Translations under genes and position numbers: made by a program
The notes under the pieces: model-generated
The model's database searches: none
Told to the model about the DNA's origin: nothing
What the model saw: the letters and a program-made list of their open reading frames with translations, nothing else
In this document: in pieces, positions 16,399 through 27,280 of the stretch
Position numbering within the stretch: position 1 is the first letter of the stretch
How the letters are laid out: each line of letters starts with the position of its first letter
NCBI GenBank assembly: GCA_965220825.1
Contig: OZ244839.1
Span: 62,001-126,000 of the forward strand
Origin: G965220825 sp965220825
GTDB lineage: Bacteria; Pseudomonadota; Alphaproteobacteria; UBA828
Length of the DNA stretch: 64,000 nt
Direction of reading: 5' to 3'

Positions 16399-17031
16399 TC
16401 AGGGGAGGGCGGGTTGGTTGACGGAGACGACTCGCCAGGCCTCGCCCTGGCGGGGGTCCTCCATATGCTCGATGCGGGTGACGGAGAGGTTGTCGATGGC
16501 GAAGGCGAGCGCGCGCTCGGGGTGAAGGCCGAGCGCGAGCGCGAGCGCCGCGCGAATGGTGCCGCCATGGGCGACGGCCACGATGTCCGTGCCGGCATGG
16601 CGCGCCGTGCGATGTGCGATCACCGTCTCCACACGCCCGATCACGGAGACGAAGCTCTCGCCGCCCGGGGGCGCGAAGGCCGCCGCGGCGACCCAGTGCT
16701 TGTGGGCGTCCTCGCCCAGCGCGTCCTCCACTTCCTTCCAGGTGCGGCCCTGCCAGTCGCCGAAGCTCTGCTCCCGGAGGTCTGCCTCCACGTCCCAGCC
16801 GGGGACGGGATGGCCCGCGGCCTGGATGGCCTCCGCGGTCTCGTGGGTGCGCCGCAGCGAGCTTGCAAGCCACACCGCGTCCTGCGGCAGGATGCGCCCC
16901 AGCGCCTCGAAGCGGGGCCGGTCCGATACGTCCACGGAGACGTCGTTGTTGCCGTAGAGCCTGCCGTGATGGCCCACCACCGGTGCGTGGCGGATCCACC
17001 ACCAGCGGGTGACGCCGCCCATCCCGCTCAT
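16399..17031 (-). CDS. cobC: Histidine phosphatase, probable alpha-ribazole-phosphate phosphatase
   Basis: 210 residues of the phosphoglycerate-mutase-like superfamily. The N-terminal RWWWIRHAPVVG carries the phospho-accepting His (RHAP form of RHG). SSLRRTHETAEAI, REQSFGDWQGRTW and VAVAHGGTIRAALAL supply the second Arg, the Glu region and the C-terminal catalytic His. RHAP and FGDWQG are typical of CobC/CobZ-type enzymes that dephosphorylate alpha-ribazole-5'-phosphate or adenosylcobalamin-5'-phosphate. ATG 17031 overlaps the cobS TGA (ATGA), and that coupling to the preceding pathway step is the main support for the specific assignment. Confidence 0.85.
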   Translation of the reverse strand: MSGMGGVTRWWWIRHAPVVGHHGRLYGNNDVSVDVSDRPRFEALGRILPQDAVWLASSLRRTHETAEAIQAAGHPVPGWDVEADLREQSFGDWQGRTWKEVEDALGEDAHKHWVAAAAFAPPGGESFVSVIGRVETVIAHRTARHAGTDIVAVAHGGTIRAALALALGLHPERALAFAIDNLSVTRIEHMEDPRQGEAWRVVSVNQPALP

Positions 17032-17840
17032 CGGACAGCCGCGACGGCCAGCAGGAAGAGGAGTTCGGTCGTCTGCTGCACGCCGCCGAGAACGTCGCCC
17101 GTATGGCCGCCGATCTGCGAGCGGGCGAGCCAGGCGGCGCCGGCCGCGGCGCAGGCGGCGACGGCGAAGGCCACCAGCCCCGACCAGGCCAGCAGGCCCA
17201 CGGCCAGCACCAGCGCGAGCCCGACGCCGGTCCAGACATGGGTCGTGGGCGGGCGTCCGGCTTCCGCCGCCAGGCCGTCCGCCCGTGCGGGCTCGAGCCA
17301 CAGCATGACGGCCGGCATGGCGGCCCGCGAGGCGGCGGCGGCGGCCACCATGGCGGCGATGACAAGGCCGGCGCGCTCCATGTCGACGATGGCGCCCACC
17401 TTCGTCGCCAGCACCACCACCAGGGCGATCACGCCATAAGCCCCGATGCGGCTGTCCTTCATGATCGTGAGCTTTTCGTCGCGAGAGCGGCCACCCCCGA
17501 AGCCGTCCGCCATGTCCGCGAGGCCGTCCTCGTGCAGCGCGCCGGTCGCCAGCGCCAGCGCCCCAACGGCAAGCACCGCCGCCACGATATCCGGCAGGCC
17601 GATCCCGGCGGCCACGGCGTAGACCAGTCCTCCGAACAGCCCGACTAGGGCGCCGATCAGGGGAAATGCCCGCACCGCACGCCCGAGCGGCGCATCGAGG
17701 CCCGCGCCCGCAGCGCCCGCCCGGCGCCAGACCGGGATTCGCGTGAGGAAGCCCTGGGCGGCCCGGATGTCCTGCCACCATGCGCGGGCTGCGCGGTAGA
17801 CCTGCCAACCGGGAGCCCCGTCGTCCGCGTCTCGCCCCAT
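17028..17840 (-). CDS. cobS: Adenosylcobinamide-GDP ribazoletransferase (cobalamin-5'-phosphate synthase)
   Basis: 270 residues (CobV in Pseudomonas nomenclature). Membrane enzyme joining alpha-ribazole to GDP-cobinamide. It carries FLTRIPV near the N-terminus, FPLIGALVGL, and the catalytic loop TGALHEDGLADMADGFGGG followed by IMKDSRIGAYG, then several hydrophobic helices. QIGGHTGDVLGGVQQTTEL near the end is the second conserved motif. ATG 17840 follows AAGGGGGAC. The gene is divergent from cobT across 99 bases that carry no riboswitch. Confidence 0.95.
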   Translation of the reverse strand: MGRDADDGAPGWQVYRAARAWWQDIRAAQGFLTRIPVWRRAGAAGAGLDAPLGRAVRAFPLIGALVGLFGGLVYAVAAGIGLPDIVAAVLAVGALALATGALHEDGLADMADGFGGGRSRDEKLTIMKDSRIGAYGVIALVVVLATKVGAIVDMERAGLVIAAMVAAAAASRAAMPAVMLWLEPARADGLAAEAGRPPTTHVWTGVGLALVLAVGLLAWSGLVAFAVAACAAAGAAWLARSQIGGHTGDVLGGVQQTTELLFLLAVAAVR

Positions 17841-17939
17841 GTCCCCCTTGTCCGGGCCGCACCCGCGCTGCATTCTCGCAAGGCGCCGCAGGATAGGCCA
17901 CGCCGTCCCCTGCGCCAAGAAACCAGCCCGGCTCGCACC

Positions 17940-18971
17940 ATGCCAGACCCCGCTCCGCTGAAGAGCCTGGACGATTTTCGCGCCGTGGTCGCGCGCATGC
18001 CGGGGCCCGACCAGGCTGCCGCGGCCAAGGCGCGCGAGCGGGACGCAACGCTCACCAAGCCCAAGGGTGCGCTCGGGAGGCTCGAATCGCTCGCGGTCTG
18101 GGCCGCCGCCTGGCAGGGCCGCCATCCGCCGAGGGCCGCGCGGCTCCATGTGGCGATCTTTGCGGGGAATCACGGTGTGGCGGCGCGGGGCGTCTCCGCC
18201 TATCCGGCCGCGGTGACGGCGCAGATGGTGGCGAACTTCGAGGCGGGCGGCGCCGCGATCAGCCGGCTCAGCACGGTGCTGGGCGCCCGCCTCACGGTGA
18301 CGCCGCTCGCCCTCGAGCGCCCGACGGCGGACATGGTGGAGGCGCCCGCGCTGGACGATGCGGACCTGCTGGAAGCGCTCAATGCCGGATTCGCCGCCGT
18401 GGACGCGGAGGCGGATCTCCTCTGTCTCGGCGAGATGGGAATTGGCAACAGCACCGCCGCCGCCGCCCTTGCCGCCGCGCTCCTCTCGGGCGGCGGCAAG
18501 GAATGGGTGGGGCCGGGCACGGGCGTGGACGAAGCGGGGATCGCGCGCAAGCGAGCGGCGGTCGATGGGGCGCTCGCACGGCATGGCGGGGGCGGCGATG
18601 CCCTCGCCAAGCTCGGCTCCCTGGGCGGGCGGGAACTCGCGGCCATTGCTGGCGCGGTCGCGGCGGCGCGATGCCACCGTGTGCCGGTGCTGCTCGACGG
18701 CTTCGTCTGTACCGCCGCGGCGGCCGTGATTGCGGGGTTGCGGGCGGACGGGCTGGACCACGCCCTGGCTGGCCATCGCTCCGCCGAGCCCGGCCACCGG
18801 CGCCTGCTCGACGCCCTGGGTCTGGAGCCCCTGCTGGACCTCGGCATGCGCCTCGGCGAGGGTTCCGGTGCCGCGCTCGCGGCCGGCCTCGTGCGCATGG
18901 CGGTGGAGACCCACAACGGCATGGCGAGCTTTGCCGAAGCCGGCGTCAGCGGCCCGGCGGAGAACGCGTAG
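17940..18971 (+). CDS. cobT: Nicotinate-nucleotide:dimethylbenzimidazole phosphoribosyltransferase
   Basis: 343 residues. It makes alpha-ribazole-5'-phosphate from nicotinate mononucleotide and the lower-ligand base. Diagnostic segments are TKPKGALGRLESLA, IFAGNHGVAARGVSAYPAAVT, LGEMGIGNSTAAAALAAAL, DGFVCTAAA and LGMRLGEGSGAALA with the catalytic Glu. Divergent from cobS. It should not be confused with the chelatase subunit also named CobT. Downstream, about 300 bases lack any gene. Confidence 0.95.
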   Translation: MPDPAPLKSLDDFRAVVARMPGPDQAAAAKARERDATLTKPKGALGRLESLAVWAAAWQGRHPPRAARLHVAIFAGNHGVAARGVSAYPAAVTAQMVANFEAGGAAISRLSTVLGARLTVTPLALERPTADMVEAPALDDADLLEALNAGFAAVDAEADLLCLGEMGIGNSTAAAALAAALLSGGGKEWVGPGTGVDEAGIARKRAAVDGALARHGGGGDALAKLGSLGGRELAAIAGAVAAARCHRVPVLLDGFVCTAAAAVIAGLRADGLDHALAGHRSAEPGHRRLLDALGLEPLLDLGMRLGEGSGAALAAGLVRMAVETHNGMASFAEAGVSGPAENA

Positions 18972-19273
18972 CGGCCCCCCGGGGCGGCTTCTCGGCGCTT
19001 GCCGATCCGGGGGTCCCCACGCCCACCATGCAAAGAGAGCCCGTTCCGCGAGGCTTTGACGACGCCACCCCGCCCGTGCAGTGTTTGCCCGGCAATGCGA
19101 GCGGAGCGCGCGCCATCGAGGGGGCAAGGCCTGTTCGGTGACGGATGTGGACGTGCCGAGACCGTCTGCATCCGTTTAGATGCACCGGAGATCGAGGCGG
19201 CGGCACCCCACATGGCGTGACCGACCGGCCGCTTCGGCTCTCCCTTGGGCTCATGAAAGGACGGGGGTGAAAC
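18972..19273. other. Intergenic region without recognised feature
   Basis: 302 bases between cobT and the alpha/beta hydrolase gene. Open frames here are shadows with Arg/Pro-rich composition and no recognisable domain. A GGGGGTG ribosome-binding site for the next gene lies at its right end. I see no tRNA, riboswitch or clear terminator. Confidence 0.5.
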
Positions 19274-20101
19274 ATGCCGCATATCACGACCAATGACGGT
19301 GTTCGGCTGCATTATGTGGAGCGGGGTGCGGGCGATGCGCTCGTCATGATCCCGGGCTGGTCGCAGACCGCCGCGCAATTCGACGCCCAGCTGGAGGGGC
19401 TCGCTTCGGGGCGGCGCGTCATCGCGTTCGACATGCGCGGGCATGGCGAGTCCGACAAGCCGGATCACGGCTACAAGATCCAGCGTCTCGCCATGGACCT
19501 CCGCAACGCCCTCGAAGCCCTCGGTCTGGAGCGCGCGAGCCTGCTCGGCCACTCCATGGGCTGTTCCGTCATCTGGTGCTATCTCGACCTGTTCGGGCCG
19601 GGCGGGATCGAGCGCTTGGTCCTGGTGGACCAGATGCCGTGCATTGCGGCGCGGGACGGCTGGTCAGAGGAGGAGAAGCGCGACGCCGGATCGATCTTCG
19701 ACGGTACCAGCCTCTTCGAGACCATCGACGCCCTCGCCGGGCCGGACGGGGTGGAGACGACGCGGGGCTTCGTCGGCGGCATGTTCACCGGGGCCTTCGC
19801 GGTGGAGCGGGTGGAGTGGGTCATCGAGCGGAACCTGAAGATGCCGCGCCGCCACGCCGCGAGCCTCCTGCTCAACCATGGCGTGCAGGACTGGCGCGAC
19901 CTGATCCCCCGCATTTCACTGCCGACGCTCATCGTGGGCGGCCGCGCGAGCCTCATCCCCTGGCGCTCTCAGGAATGGATGCACCGCCAGATCGCCGGCT
20001 CCCGCCTGGAGATATTCGAGGAGGAGGAGGGCGGCAACCACTTCATGTTCATGGAGAACCCGGATCGCTTCAACCGGCTGGTCGACGAATTCCTGGGCTG
20101 A
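19274..20101 (+). CDS. Alpha/beta-fold hydrolase
   Basis: 275 residues, compact alpha/beta hydrolase of the haloperoxidase/esterase type. The oxyanion region IPGWSQTAAQFDAQL and FDMRGHGESDKP precede the nucleophile elbow LLGHSMGCSV (Ser about residue 96). The acid is probably in the TLIVGGRASLIPW strand region and the catalytic His in EGGNHFMFMENPDRF. No signal peptide is visible, so it should be cytoplasmic. It stands alone on the plus strand before the tRNA. Substrate unknown; the family covers esterases, C-C hydrolases and perhydrolases. Confidence 0.85.
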   Translation: MPHITTNDGVRLHYVERGAGDALVMIPGWSQTAAQFDAQLEGLASGRRVIAFDMRGHGESDKPDHGYKIQRLAMDLRNALEALGLERASLLGHSMGCSVIWCYLDLFGPGGIERLVLVDQMPCIAARDGWSEEEKRDAGSIFDGTSLFETIDALAGPDGVETTRGFVGGMFTGAFAVERVEWVIERNLKMPRRHAASLLLNHGVQDWRDLIPRISLPTLIVGGRASLIPWRSQEWMHRQIAGSRLEIFEEEEGGNHFMFMENPDRFNRLVDEFLG

Positions 20102-20167
20102 TCGGTCTCGGGCCCGTGTGCCGCTTGCTTCCGCACCGCGTGGGGGCGTGGTACAAGCCGCCGCGGT

Positions 20168-20241
20168 TGGGGCGTAGCCAAGCGGTAAGGCAACGGGTTT
20201 TGGTCCCGTGATCCCAGGTTCGAATCCTGGCGCCCCAGCCA
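20168..20241 (+). tRNA. tRNA-Gln (anticodon TTG)
   Basis: A complete cloverleaf of 74 nt including encoded CCA (20239-20241). The acceptor strands TGGGGCG (20168-20174) and CGCCCCA (20231-20237) pair fully. The anticodon stem ACGGG/CCCGT encloses the loop TTTTGGT with anticodon TTG at 20200-20202. The T arm reads CCAGG TTCGAAT CCTGG. Confidence 0.97.
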
Positions 20242-20294
20242 GGGTCCGCGATCGGGTAGGCTCGGGCGGTTGAAGTGCCCCGGCCGTGCGGGAG

Positions 20295-21284
20295 TCAGCC
20301 CGCGTAGCACCCCGCTTCGAGGGCGCGGCGGCGGACCAGGGCGAGGACGATGTCCACCGTCGGCGTGGGCACGCCGGTGAGACGCCCGAGTTCCGAAACC
20401 ACCGTTACCAGCGCGTCGATCTCCATGGGCCTGCCGCGGTCCAGGTCCTGCAGCATGGAGGTGCGGTGCGCGCCCACCTGCCCGGCGCCCCGGATACGGC
20501 GGTCCACGTCGATGGCGAAGCGCGCGCCCAGCGCCTCGCCCACCGCCTGGCCTTCCACCATCATGGCGCGCACCACGGCATGGAGGCCGGCATCCCCCAC
20601 GATGTCCTCCAGCGTGGCGTCCGTCAGCGCGCTCACCGGGTTGAAGGCGAGGTTCCCCCAGAGCTTGACCCAGATGTCGGATCGGATGTCGGTCCGTACC
20701 GGGGACTTGAAGCCGGCGCCGATCAGGGCGCGGCCCAAGGCTTCGGTGCGCGCGCTGCGGGAGCCGTCCGGTTCCCCGATGGGGAGTCTCTCGCGACCGC
20801 CCGCAGGCGAGACGGCGATAAGGCCGGGCTCCACGATTTCGGCGGCGGTATGCACGACGCAGCCGATGGCGCGCTCCGGCCCGATGGTCTCCCACTGCAC
20901 GCCGCCCGGATCCACGGAGGCAAGCCGCGCGCCCTCATGCGGCCCCTCGAGCCTGTGGAAATACCACCACGGCACGCCGTTGGACGCCGTGACCACCGCG
21001 GTGTCCGGGCCCAGAAGCGGGCGCAGATGGGCGCAGACCGGGGGCACGGAGTGCGCCTTGAGCGTGATGAGAACGAAATCCTGCGGGCCGAGCGCCGCCG
21101 GATCGTCCGTCGCACGCACCCGTGCCGTCCGCTCTTCCGCGCCGATGCGCGCCCGAACGCCCCTCTCGCGCATGGCGGCCAAGTGGGGGCCGCGCGCGAT
21201 CAGCGAGACGTCCACGCCCGAAAGGGCGAGCTCCAGGCCCAAATAGGCGCCGATGGCACCAGCGCCGAAGATGCAGATCTTCAC
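20295..21284 (-). CDS. 2-dehydropantoate 2-reductase family protein
   Basis: 329 residues from GTG 21284. NAD(P)H-dependent ketopantoate-reductase (PanE/ApbA) fold: GxGxxG in KICIFGAGAIGAYLG, then ITLKAHSVPPV, ASNGVPWWYFHRL, the catalytic-Lys region DIRSDIWVKLWGNLAFNPVSAL and the C-terminal DLDRGRPMEIDALV. The GTG shares bases with the TGA of the upstream acyl-CoA ligase (GTGA). Close paralogues of PanE act on other 2-oxo acids, and its place behind two acyl-CoA synthetases fits that better than pantothenate synthesis. I therefore give no gene symbol. Confidence 0.85.
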   Translation of the reverse strand: MKICIFGAGAIGAYLGLELALSGVDVSLIARGPHLAAMRERGVRARIGAEERTARVRATDDPAALGPQDFVLITLKAHSVPPVCAHLRPLLGPDTAVVTASNGVPWWYFHRLEGPHEGARLASVDPGGVQWETIGPERAIGCVVHTAAEIVEPGLIAVSPAGGRERLPIGEPDGSRSARTEALGRALIGAGFKSPVRTDIRSDIWVKLWGNLAFNPVSALTDATLEDIVGDAGLHAVVRAMMVEGQAVGEALGARFAIDVDRRIRGAGQVGAHRTSMLQDLDRGRPMEIDALVTVVSELGRLTGVPTPTVDIVLALVRRRALEAGCYAG

Positions 21285-22806
21285 GCCGAAAGGCCGAGCT
21301 TCTCGGCCAGTCCGATACGCTGAAGCTTGCCCGTCGCGCCCTTGGGAATCTCGTCGCGGATGAGGATCCGCCGCGGCACCTTGAAATCGGCGAGGGATTC
21401 GCCGGCGAAGTCTCGCAGCGCGCGCTCGTCCGCCTGGGCGCCCTCGCGCAGCACCACCACCGCCGCCACATCCTCGCCGAGCTTGGGATGGGCGAGCGCG
21501 AAGGCCACGGCCTGGGCCACCGCCGGATGGCCCATCAGGACGTCGTCCACTTCCCTCGGCGATATCTTCTCGCCGCCCCGGTTGATGATCTCCTTGAGCC
21601 GTCCGGTGAGGGTCAAATGGCCCGCACGGTCGATCCGGCCCTGGTCGCCGGTGCGGAACCAGCCATTGGTGAAGGCTGCGGCGTTGGCCTCGGGGTTGCT
21701 TTCGTAGCCACGAGTCACATTGTCGCCGCGGATCGCCACTTCTCCGACGGTGTCCGGCTCTTGCGGTACGCCGGCCTCGTCCAGGATGGCGATTTCGGGC
21801 CCCGCGGCGAGACCCACCGAGCCGGGCCTCCGTTCGTCCGGCGGCAGCGGGTTGCTGCTCATCTGGTGGCTCGCCTCCGTCATGCCGTAGGACTCGATCA
21901 CCGGCGCGCCGAAGGCCTCCTCCAGCTCGCCCATCACCGGCGCCGGCAGCGAGGCGGAGGACGAGCGCAGGAAGCGCAGCGGGCGGCGGGCGAGAATTTC
22001 CGCATTGCGCGGCGCGCGGGCCAGGATCGCCTGGTGCATGGTGGGCACGGCGGTGAACCAGGTGGGACGGAGCTCGTCCATCCAGGCGAAGAAGCGCAGC
22101 GCGTTGAAGCCCGGCGTGCACGCCGCGGCGGTGCCCGCATGGAGCGAAGCGAGCACGCCCGCCATCAGCCCGTGAATGTGGAAAAGCGGCATGACGTTGA
22201 GGCAGCGGTCGCCGGGGCCGAGCCCGAGCCACTCGGCGATGTTGCGGGCGGAGGCGCAAAGGTTCGCACCCGTGAGCGGCACGATCTTGGGCCGGGAGGT
22301 GGTGCCCGAGGTGTGGAGCACCAACGCGGTGTCGGCGCCGCCCTCCGCCTCGCGCCGCTTGCTGCCGGCCGCCTGCGCCGTCCCGAGGCTGAAACGACCT
22401 GTTGCTGCGTTCTCCTCGGATGTGAGCGGGAGGATCGGCACGTCGGTCCGCGCCGCGGCTTCCACCGCCGGGCCGTCCGCGCCCTCGGGCAGGATCAGTG
22501 CGCGCGCACCGAGGTCCTCAAGATAGAAGGCGAACTCGTCCGTCCGGTAGGCCGGGTTGAGCGGCGCCGCGGCGGTAAAGGCGGCGACGCCCAGAAAAGC
22601 CGTCGCCATCTCCGGTCCGTTGGGAAGCACGATGGCGACGCGCTCCCCCGGCCGGATGCCGCTCTGCTGGAGCGCCTCCGCGGTACGTTCCACCTGGGCG
22701 CGCAGGCCGCCATAGGTGAGCGGCGCACGGCCCGGCGCCAGGATCGCGCTGTCGTTCTCGCCGCCCCGTTCCAGGAGGCTCTGCAGCGCGGCGCCGCCCG
22801 CGCCGC

Positions 22807-22810
<4 letters not shown>
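21281..22810 (-). CDS. AMP-forming acyl-CoA synthetase resembling oxalate-CoA ligase (AAE3/Pcs60 type)
   Basis: 509 residues from ATG 22810, overlapping the acs stop (ATGA). The ANL P-loop is HTSGTTSRPKIVPLTGANL; the adenylate motif is ESYGMTEASHQMSSNPLP; hinge and C-terminal catalytic Lys lie in TGRLKEIINRGGEKISP and PKGATGKLQR. The strings MTEASHQMSSNPLPPDE and NVTRGYESNPEANAAAF closely match, from memory, the plant and yeast oxalyl-CoA synthetases. That supports a short dicarboxylic or 2-oxo acid substrate, but specificity is inferred. Co-transcribed between acs and the ketopantoate-reductase-like gene. Confidence 0.85.
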
Positions 22811-24759
<1,949 letters not shown>

Positions 24760-24807
24760 CGCTTCCTGCCGTTTCTCTCGCCTGCTATCGCGCGCTCGCG
24801 TGGCGCA

Positions 24808-25152
24808 TCACGGATCGGGCTCGGTGACGGTCACCACGCCGTTCGCGACTTCCACCGGGACGGGCAGCAGGCTCTCGCCGGCACAGGGTCCGGCAAGGCA
24901 GGCTCCGTCCTCGATGCGGAACAGCGCCCCGTGGGTCGCGCACAGAATATGTCTCTTGTCGCGGGAGAGAAACCGATCCGTTACCCAGTCGAGCGGACCG
25001 CCGGTATGGGGGCAGGCGTTCCGGTATGCGGCGACGCGCCCGGCCGCCCGCACCACGAAGATGGGCACGGCCCGCGCGCCGCCGCCGAGTTCGAAGCCCC
25101 GCGAGCCCGGTTCCGGGATCTCGTCGAGGCGGCAGAGCGGGCGGCGTGTCAC
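24808..25152 (-). CDS. Rieske [2Fe-2S] ferredoxin-like protein
   Basis: 114 residues from GTG 25152. It consists of a single Rieske domain with both ligand boxes: CPHTGG (Cys and His) and CATHGALF (Cys and His), separated by about 22 residues. No membrane anchor or catalytic domain is present, so it is a small soluble electron carrier of the type serving oxygenases. No oxygenase lies next to it; an oxygenase remnant sits some 16 kb away. It follows the EVE-domain gene by 34 bases on the same strand. Confidence 0.88.
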   Translation of the reverse strand: MTRRPLCRLDEIPEPGSRGFELGGGARAVPIFVVRAAGRVAAYRNACPHTGGPLDWVTDRFLSRDKRHILCATHGALFRIEDGACLAGPCAGESLLPVPVEVANGVVTVTEPDP

Positions 25153-25186
25153 GGCCGGGGTCTCGGAGCGGGGCGCGGGCGGCGGC

Positions 25187-25600
25187 TCAGGCCGCGATGC
25201 CGGCGAGCGTACAGATCGCCTTCCACTCGGCGGGTGTCACCGGGCTCACCGAGAGGCGGGACTGGCGTACGAGCTTCATCTCCTGCAGCGCCGGGACTTC
25301 CTTGATCTGCTTGAGAGAGACGGGCCTTTCCACCGGCATCACCGCCTTCACATCCACCATGCCGAAGCGGCCGCTCGCATCCGTCGGATCGGGATAGTGC
25401 TCCCGCACCACCTCCACGACGCCCACGATCTCCTTCTGCTTGACCGAATGGTAGAAGAAGCAGCGGTCCCCGAGCCTCATGGCTTTCATGTTGTTGTCGG
25501 CCTGGTAGTTACGCACACCGTCCCACTCGGCCACACCGTCGCGGACCTGGTCTTCCCACGACCAGGACCCCGGTTCGGACTTCAAAAGCCAATAGGCCAT
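25187..25600 (-). CDS. EVE-domain protein
   Basis: 137 residues, one EVE domain (PUA-like fold, thymocyte-nuclear-protein type). It begins AYWLLKSEPGSWSWEDQV, then WDGVRNYQADNNMKAM, LGDRCFFYHSVKQKEIVG and LKQIKEVPALQEMKLVRQSR, the usual order for this family. EVE domains bind modified bases in DNA or RNA; the role of stand-alone bacterial members is not settled. ATG 25600 is clear; the longer frame upstream is shadow. Confidence 0.9.
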   Translation of the reverse strand: MAYWLLKSEPGSWSWEDQVRDGVAEWDGVRNYQADNNMKAMRLGDRCFFYHSVKQKEIVGVVEVVREHYPDPTDASGRFGMVDVKAVMPVERPVSLKQIKEVPALQEMKLVRQSRLSVSPVTPAEWKAICTLAGIAA

Positions 25601-25873
25601 CCCGCGCCTCCGCCACCGTTCCGCCGCACACTCTAGAGCGCTTTCGCAAGAAACGGAATCGGTTGTCCGCACTCCGAAGCGGTGTCTGTTTTCGCTGCGC
25701 GGGTCTCCAGCCCCGCCTGTTTCTTTGCAACGGCCGTGGACGCGCCTGCGGTCCGTTGCGAGTCCGGAGACCCGCGCACCGAAAAGGAGGGCAACGGGTC
25801 TGTTTCCAGGGCACGTGGTTGAGTGGCCGGCGCGCGCCGGGGTAAGGTGCGGCGGCAGATCGGGAGATGCGGG
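25601..25873. repeat. Intergenic palindromic repeats upstream of ureF
   Basis: A nested inverted repeat fills most of this gap. Outer arms TGCGCGGGTCTCC (25696-25708) and GGAGACCCGCGCA (25766-25778) are perfectly complementary over 13 bases; inner GCAACGG and CCGTTGC add a second pairing. The right arm with flank (minus strand: TTCGGTGCGCGGGTCTCC, then CTCGCAACGG) matches units at 61181-61212 and 61291-61322. CCGAAGCGGTGTCT near 25674 is the reverse complement of the flank at 61174. The family therefore recurs in at least two intergenic regions next to urease-like genes. No gene is seen here. Confidence 0.75.
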
Positions 25874-26566
25874 GTGGGAGAAACGGGCGGCGGATCGGGC
25901 GCAGACCTCGCGGCGCTGCAATTCGGCGACAGCTTCTTCCCGAGCGGTGCGGTGTCGTTTTCGCTCGGGCTGGAGACGCTCCGCGCCGACGGCCTCGCGG
26001 AAGACGGCGTCGGCGTGCGCGACTTCCTCGAGGACCAGGTGGCGGAGCGCTGGGCGCGCCACGAGCGCGCCTTTCTCGCCGCCGCTTACGACGCTTCCGG
26101 CGACTGGCCTGCGGTCGCCGCCATCGACGATCTGCTGGAGGCCATGACACTCCCGCGCGAGCTCCGGGAGGGCTCGCGCAAGGGCGGCGCCGCGCTGCTC
26201 GGCGTCCACGCCCGCCTCGGCACCCCGGGTGCTGCCGCCTACCGGCAGCGACTGCGAGACGGCGGGGCCTGCGGCCATCTCGCGGTGGTACAGGGCGTGG
26301 TGCTCGCCGGCGCCGGGCTGAGCCTCGCCCGCGCGGAGGCGGTCGCTCTGCACGGCCTCTGTGTCACGGTTCTGGGTGCGGCGCTCCGCCTCGGCGCGAT
26401 CGGGCATCTTGAGGCCCAGGCCGTGCTGCGGGACATGCGCCCCACCATGGCGGCCGTGCTGGCCGGGCCCGCGCCCGGTCTCTTCGAGGCGCGCGCCTAC
26501 GCGCCGCTCGCCGATGTCGCCGCAATGCGCCACGAGCGCGCCGACGCACGTCTCTTCGTCAACTGA
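25874..26566 (+). CDS. ureF: Urease accessory protein UreF
   Basis: 230 residues from GTG 25874, which follows CGGGAG at good spacing; the frame is open further left but has a shadow-like composition. UreF forms the UreDFG complex that loads nickel into apo-urease and acts as a gatekeeper for the UreG GTPase. Recognised from LQFGDSFFPSGAVSFSLGLET, then EDQVAERWARHERAF, LRELREGSRKGG-type and GHLAVVQGVVLAGAGL segments, and the C-terminal FEARAYAPLADVAAMRHERADARLFVN. It lies 15 bases before ureAB. No ureD, ureE or ureG is present in the window. Confidence 0.9.
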   Translation: MGETGGGSGADLAALQFGDSFFPSGAVSFSLGLETLRADGLAEDGVGVRDFLEDQVAERWARHERAFLAAAYDASGDWPAVAAIDDLLEAMTLPRELREGSRKGGAALLGVHARLGTPGAAAYRQRLRDGGACGHLAVVQGVVLAGAGLSLARAEAVALHGLCVTVLGAALRLGAIGHLEAQAVLRDMRPTMAAVLAGPAPGLFEARAYAPLADVAAMRHERADARLFVN

Positions 26567-26581
26567 ACGGGGTGGTCCACC

Positions 26582-27277
26582 ATGATGCTGACGCCTACGG
26601 AAACCGAGCGGCTGCTGATCTTCAGTGCCGCGGAGCTTGCGCGGAAGCGGCGTGCGCGAGGGCACATTCTCAATCACCCCGAGGCGGTGGCGCTCATCAG
26701 CGACGAGATCCTCGAGGGCGCCCGCGACGGCCGCTCGGTGGCGGAACTCATCTCGTTCGGTGCAACCATCCTTACCACCGACGACGTGCTGCCCGGCGTC
26801 GCCGAAATGATGCCCGTGCTTCAGGTGGAGTGCACCTTCCCCGACGGTACCAAGCTGGTTACGGTCCACGACCCGATCCGCCCCGGCGAGAAGGCGCGCG
26901 AGGGGCATGTCCGCCCGGGCGAGATCCTGCCGGCGGAAGGTCGGATCGAGATCAATGCGGGCCGGGCGGGCGCCACGCTATCGGTGACCAATACCGGCGA
27001 CCGGCCGGTGCAGGTGGGCAGCCACTATCACTTCTTCGAGGTCAACAAGCATCTCGATTTCGACCGTGCCGCCGCGTTCGGCATGCGCCTCGACATTCCC
27101 GCCGGCACCGCCGTGCGGTTCGCACCGGGAGAGACCAAGGAGGTCGCGGTGGTGGCCTTCGGTGGGAGCGGCGAGATGGTGGGCCTCAACGACCTCACCC
27201 AGGGTTCGCGGCGCTCCGACAGCGTCAAGCGGGAGGCGCTCGCCCGCGCCCGCGCCCGCGGCTTCAAGGGAGCCTGA
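26582..27277 (+). CDS. ureAB: Fused urease gamma-beta subunit (UreA-UreB)
   Basis: 231 residues combining both small urease subunits. Residues 1-100 are gamma: TPTETERLLIFSAAELARKRRARG, LNHPEAVALISDEILEGARDG, VLPGVAEMMPVLQVECTFPDG, TKLVTVHDPI. From about 110 the beta domain follows with GEILPAEGRIEINAG, TNTGDRPVQVGSHYHFFEVN, FGMRLDIPAGTAVRFAPGE and ending SVKREALARARARGF. Fusion of these subunits is known in some actinobacteria and Helicobacter. The second set in this window (61525, 61862) is unfused, so the two loci are not a recent duplication. Three bases separate it from ureC. Confidence 0.93.
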   Translation: MMLTPTETERLLIFSAAELARKRRARGHILNHPEAVALISDEILEGARDGRSVAELISFGATILTTDDVLPGVAEMMPVLQVECTFPDGTKLVTVHDPIRPGEKAREGHVRPGEILPAEGRIEINAGRAGATLSVTNTGDRPVQVGSHYHFFEVNKHLDFDRAAAFGMRLDIPAGTAVRFAPGETKEVAVVAFGGSGEMVGLNDLTQGSRRSDSVKREALARARARGFKGA

Positions 27278-27280
27278 GCC

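Noticed and set aside
18946..19293. Minus-strand frame in the gap after cobT
   Set aside because: Arg/Pro-rich product with no recognisable motif, overlapping the starts and ends of real genes.
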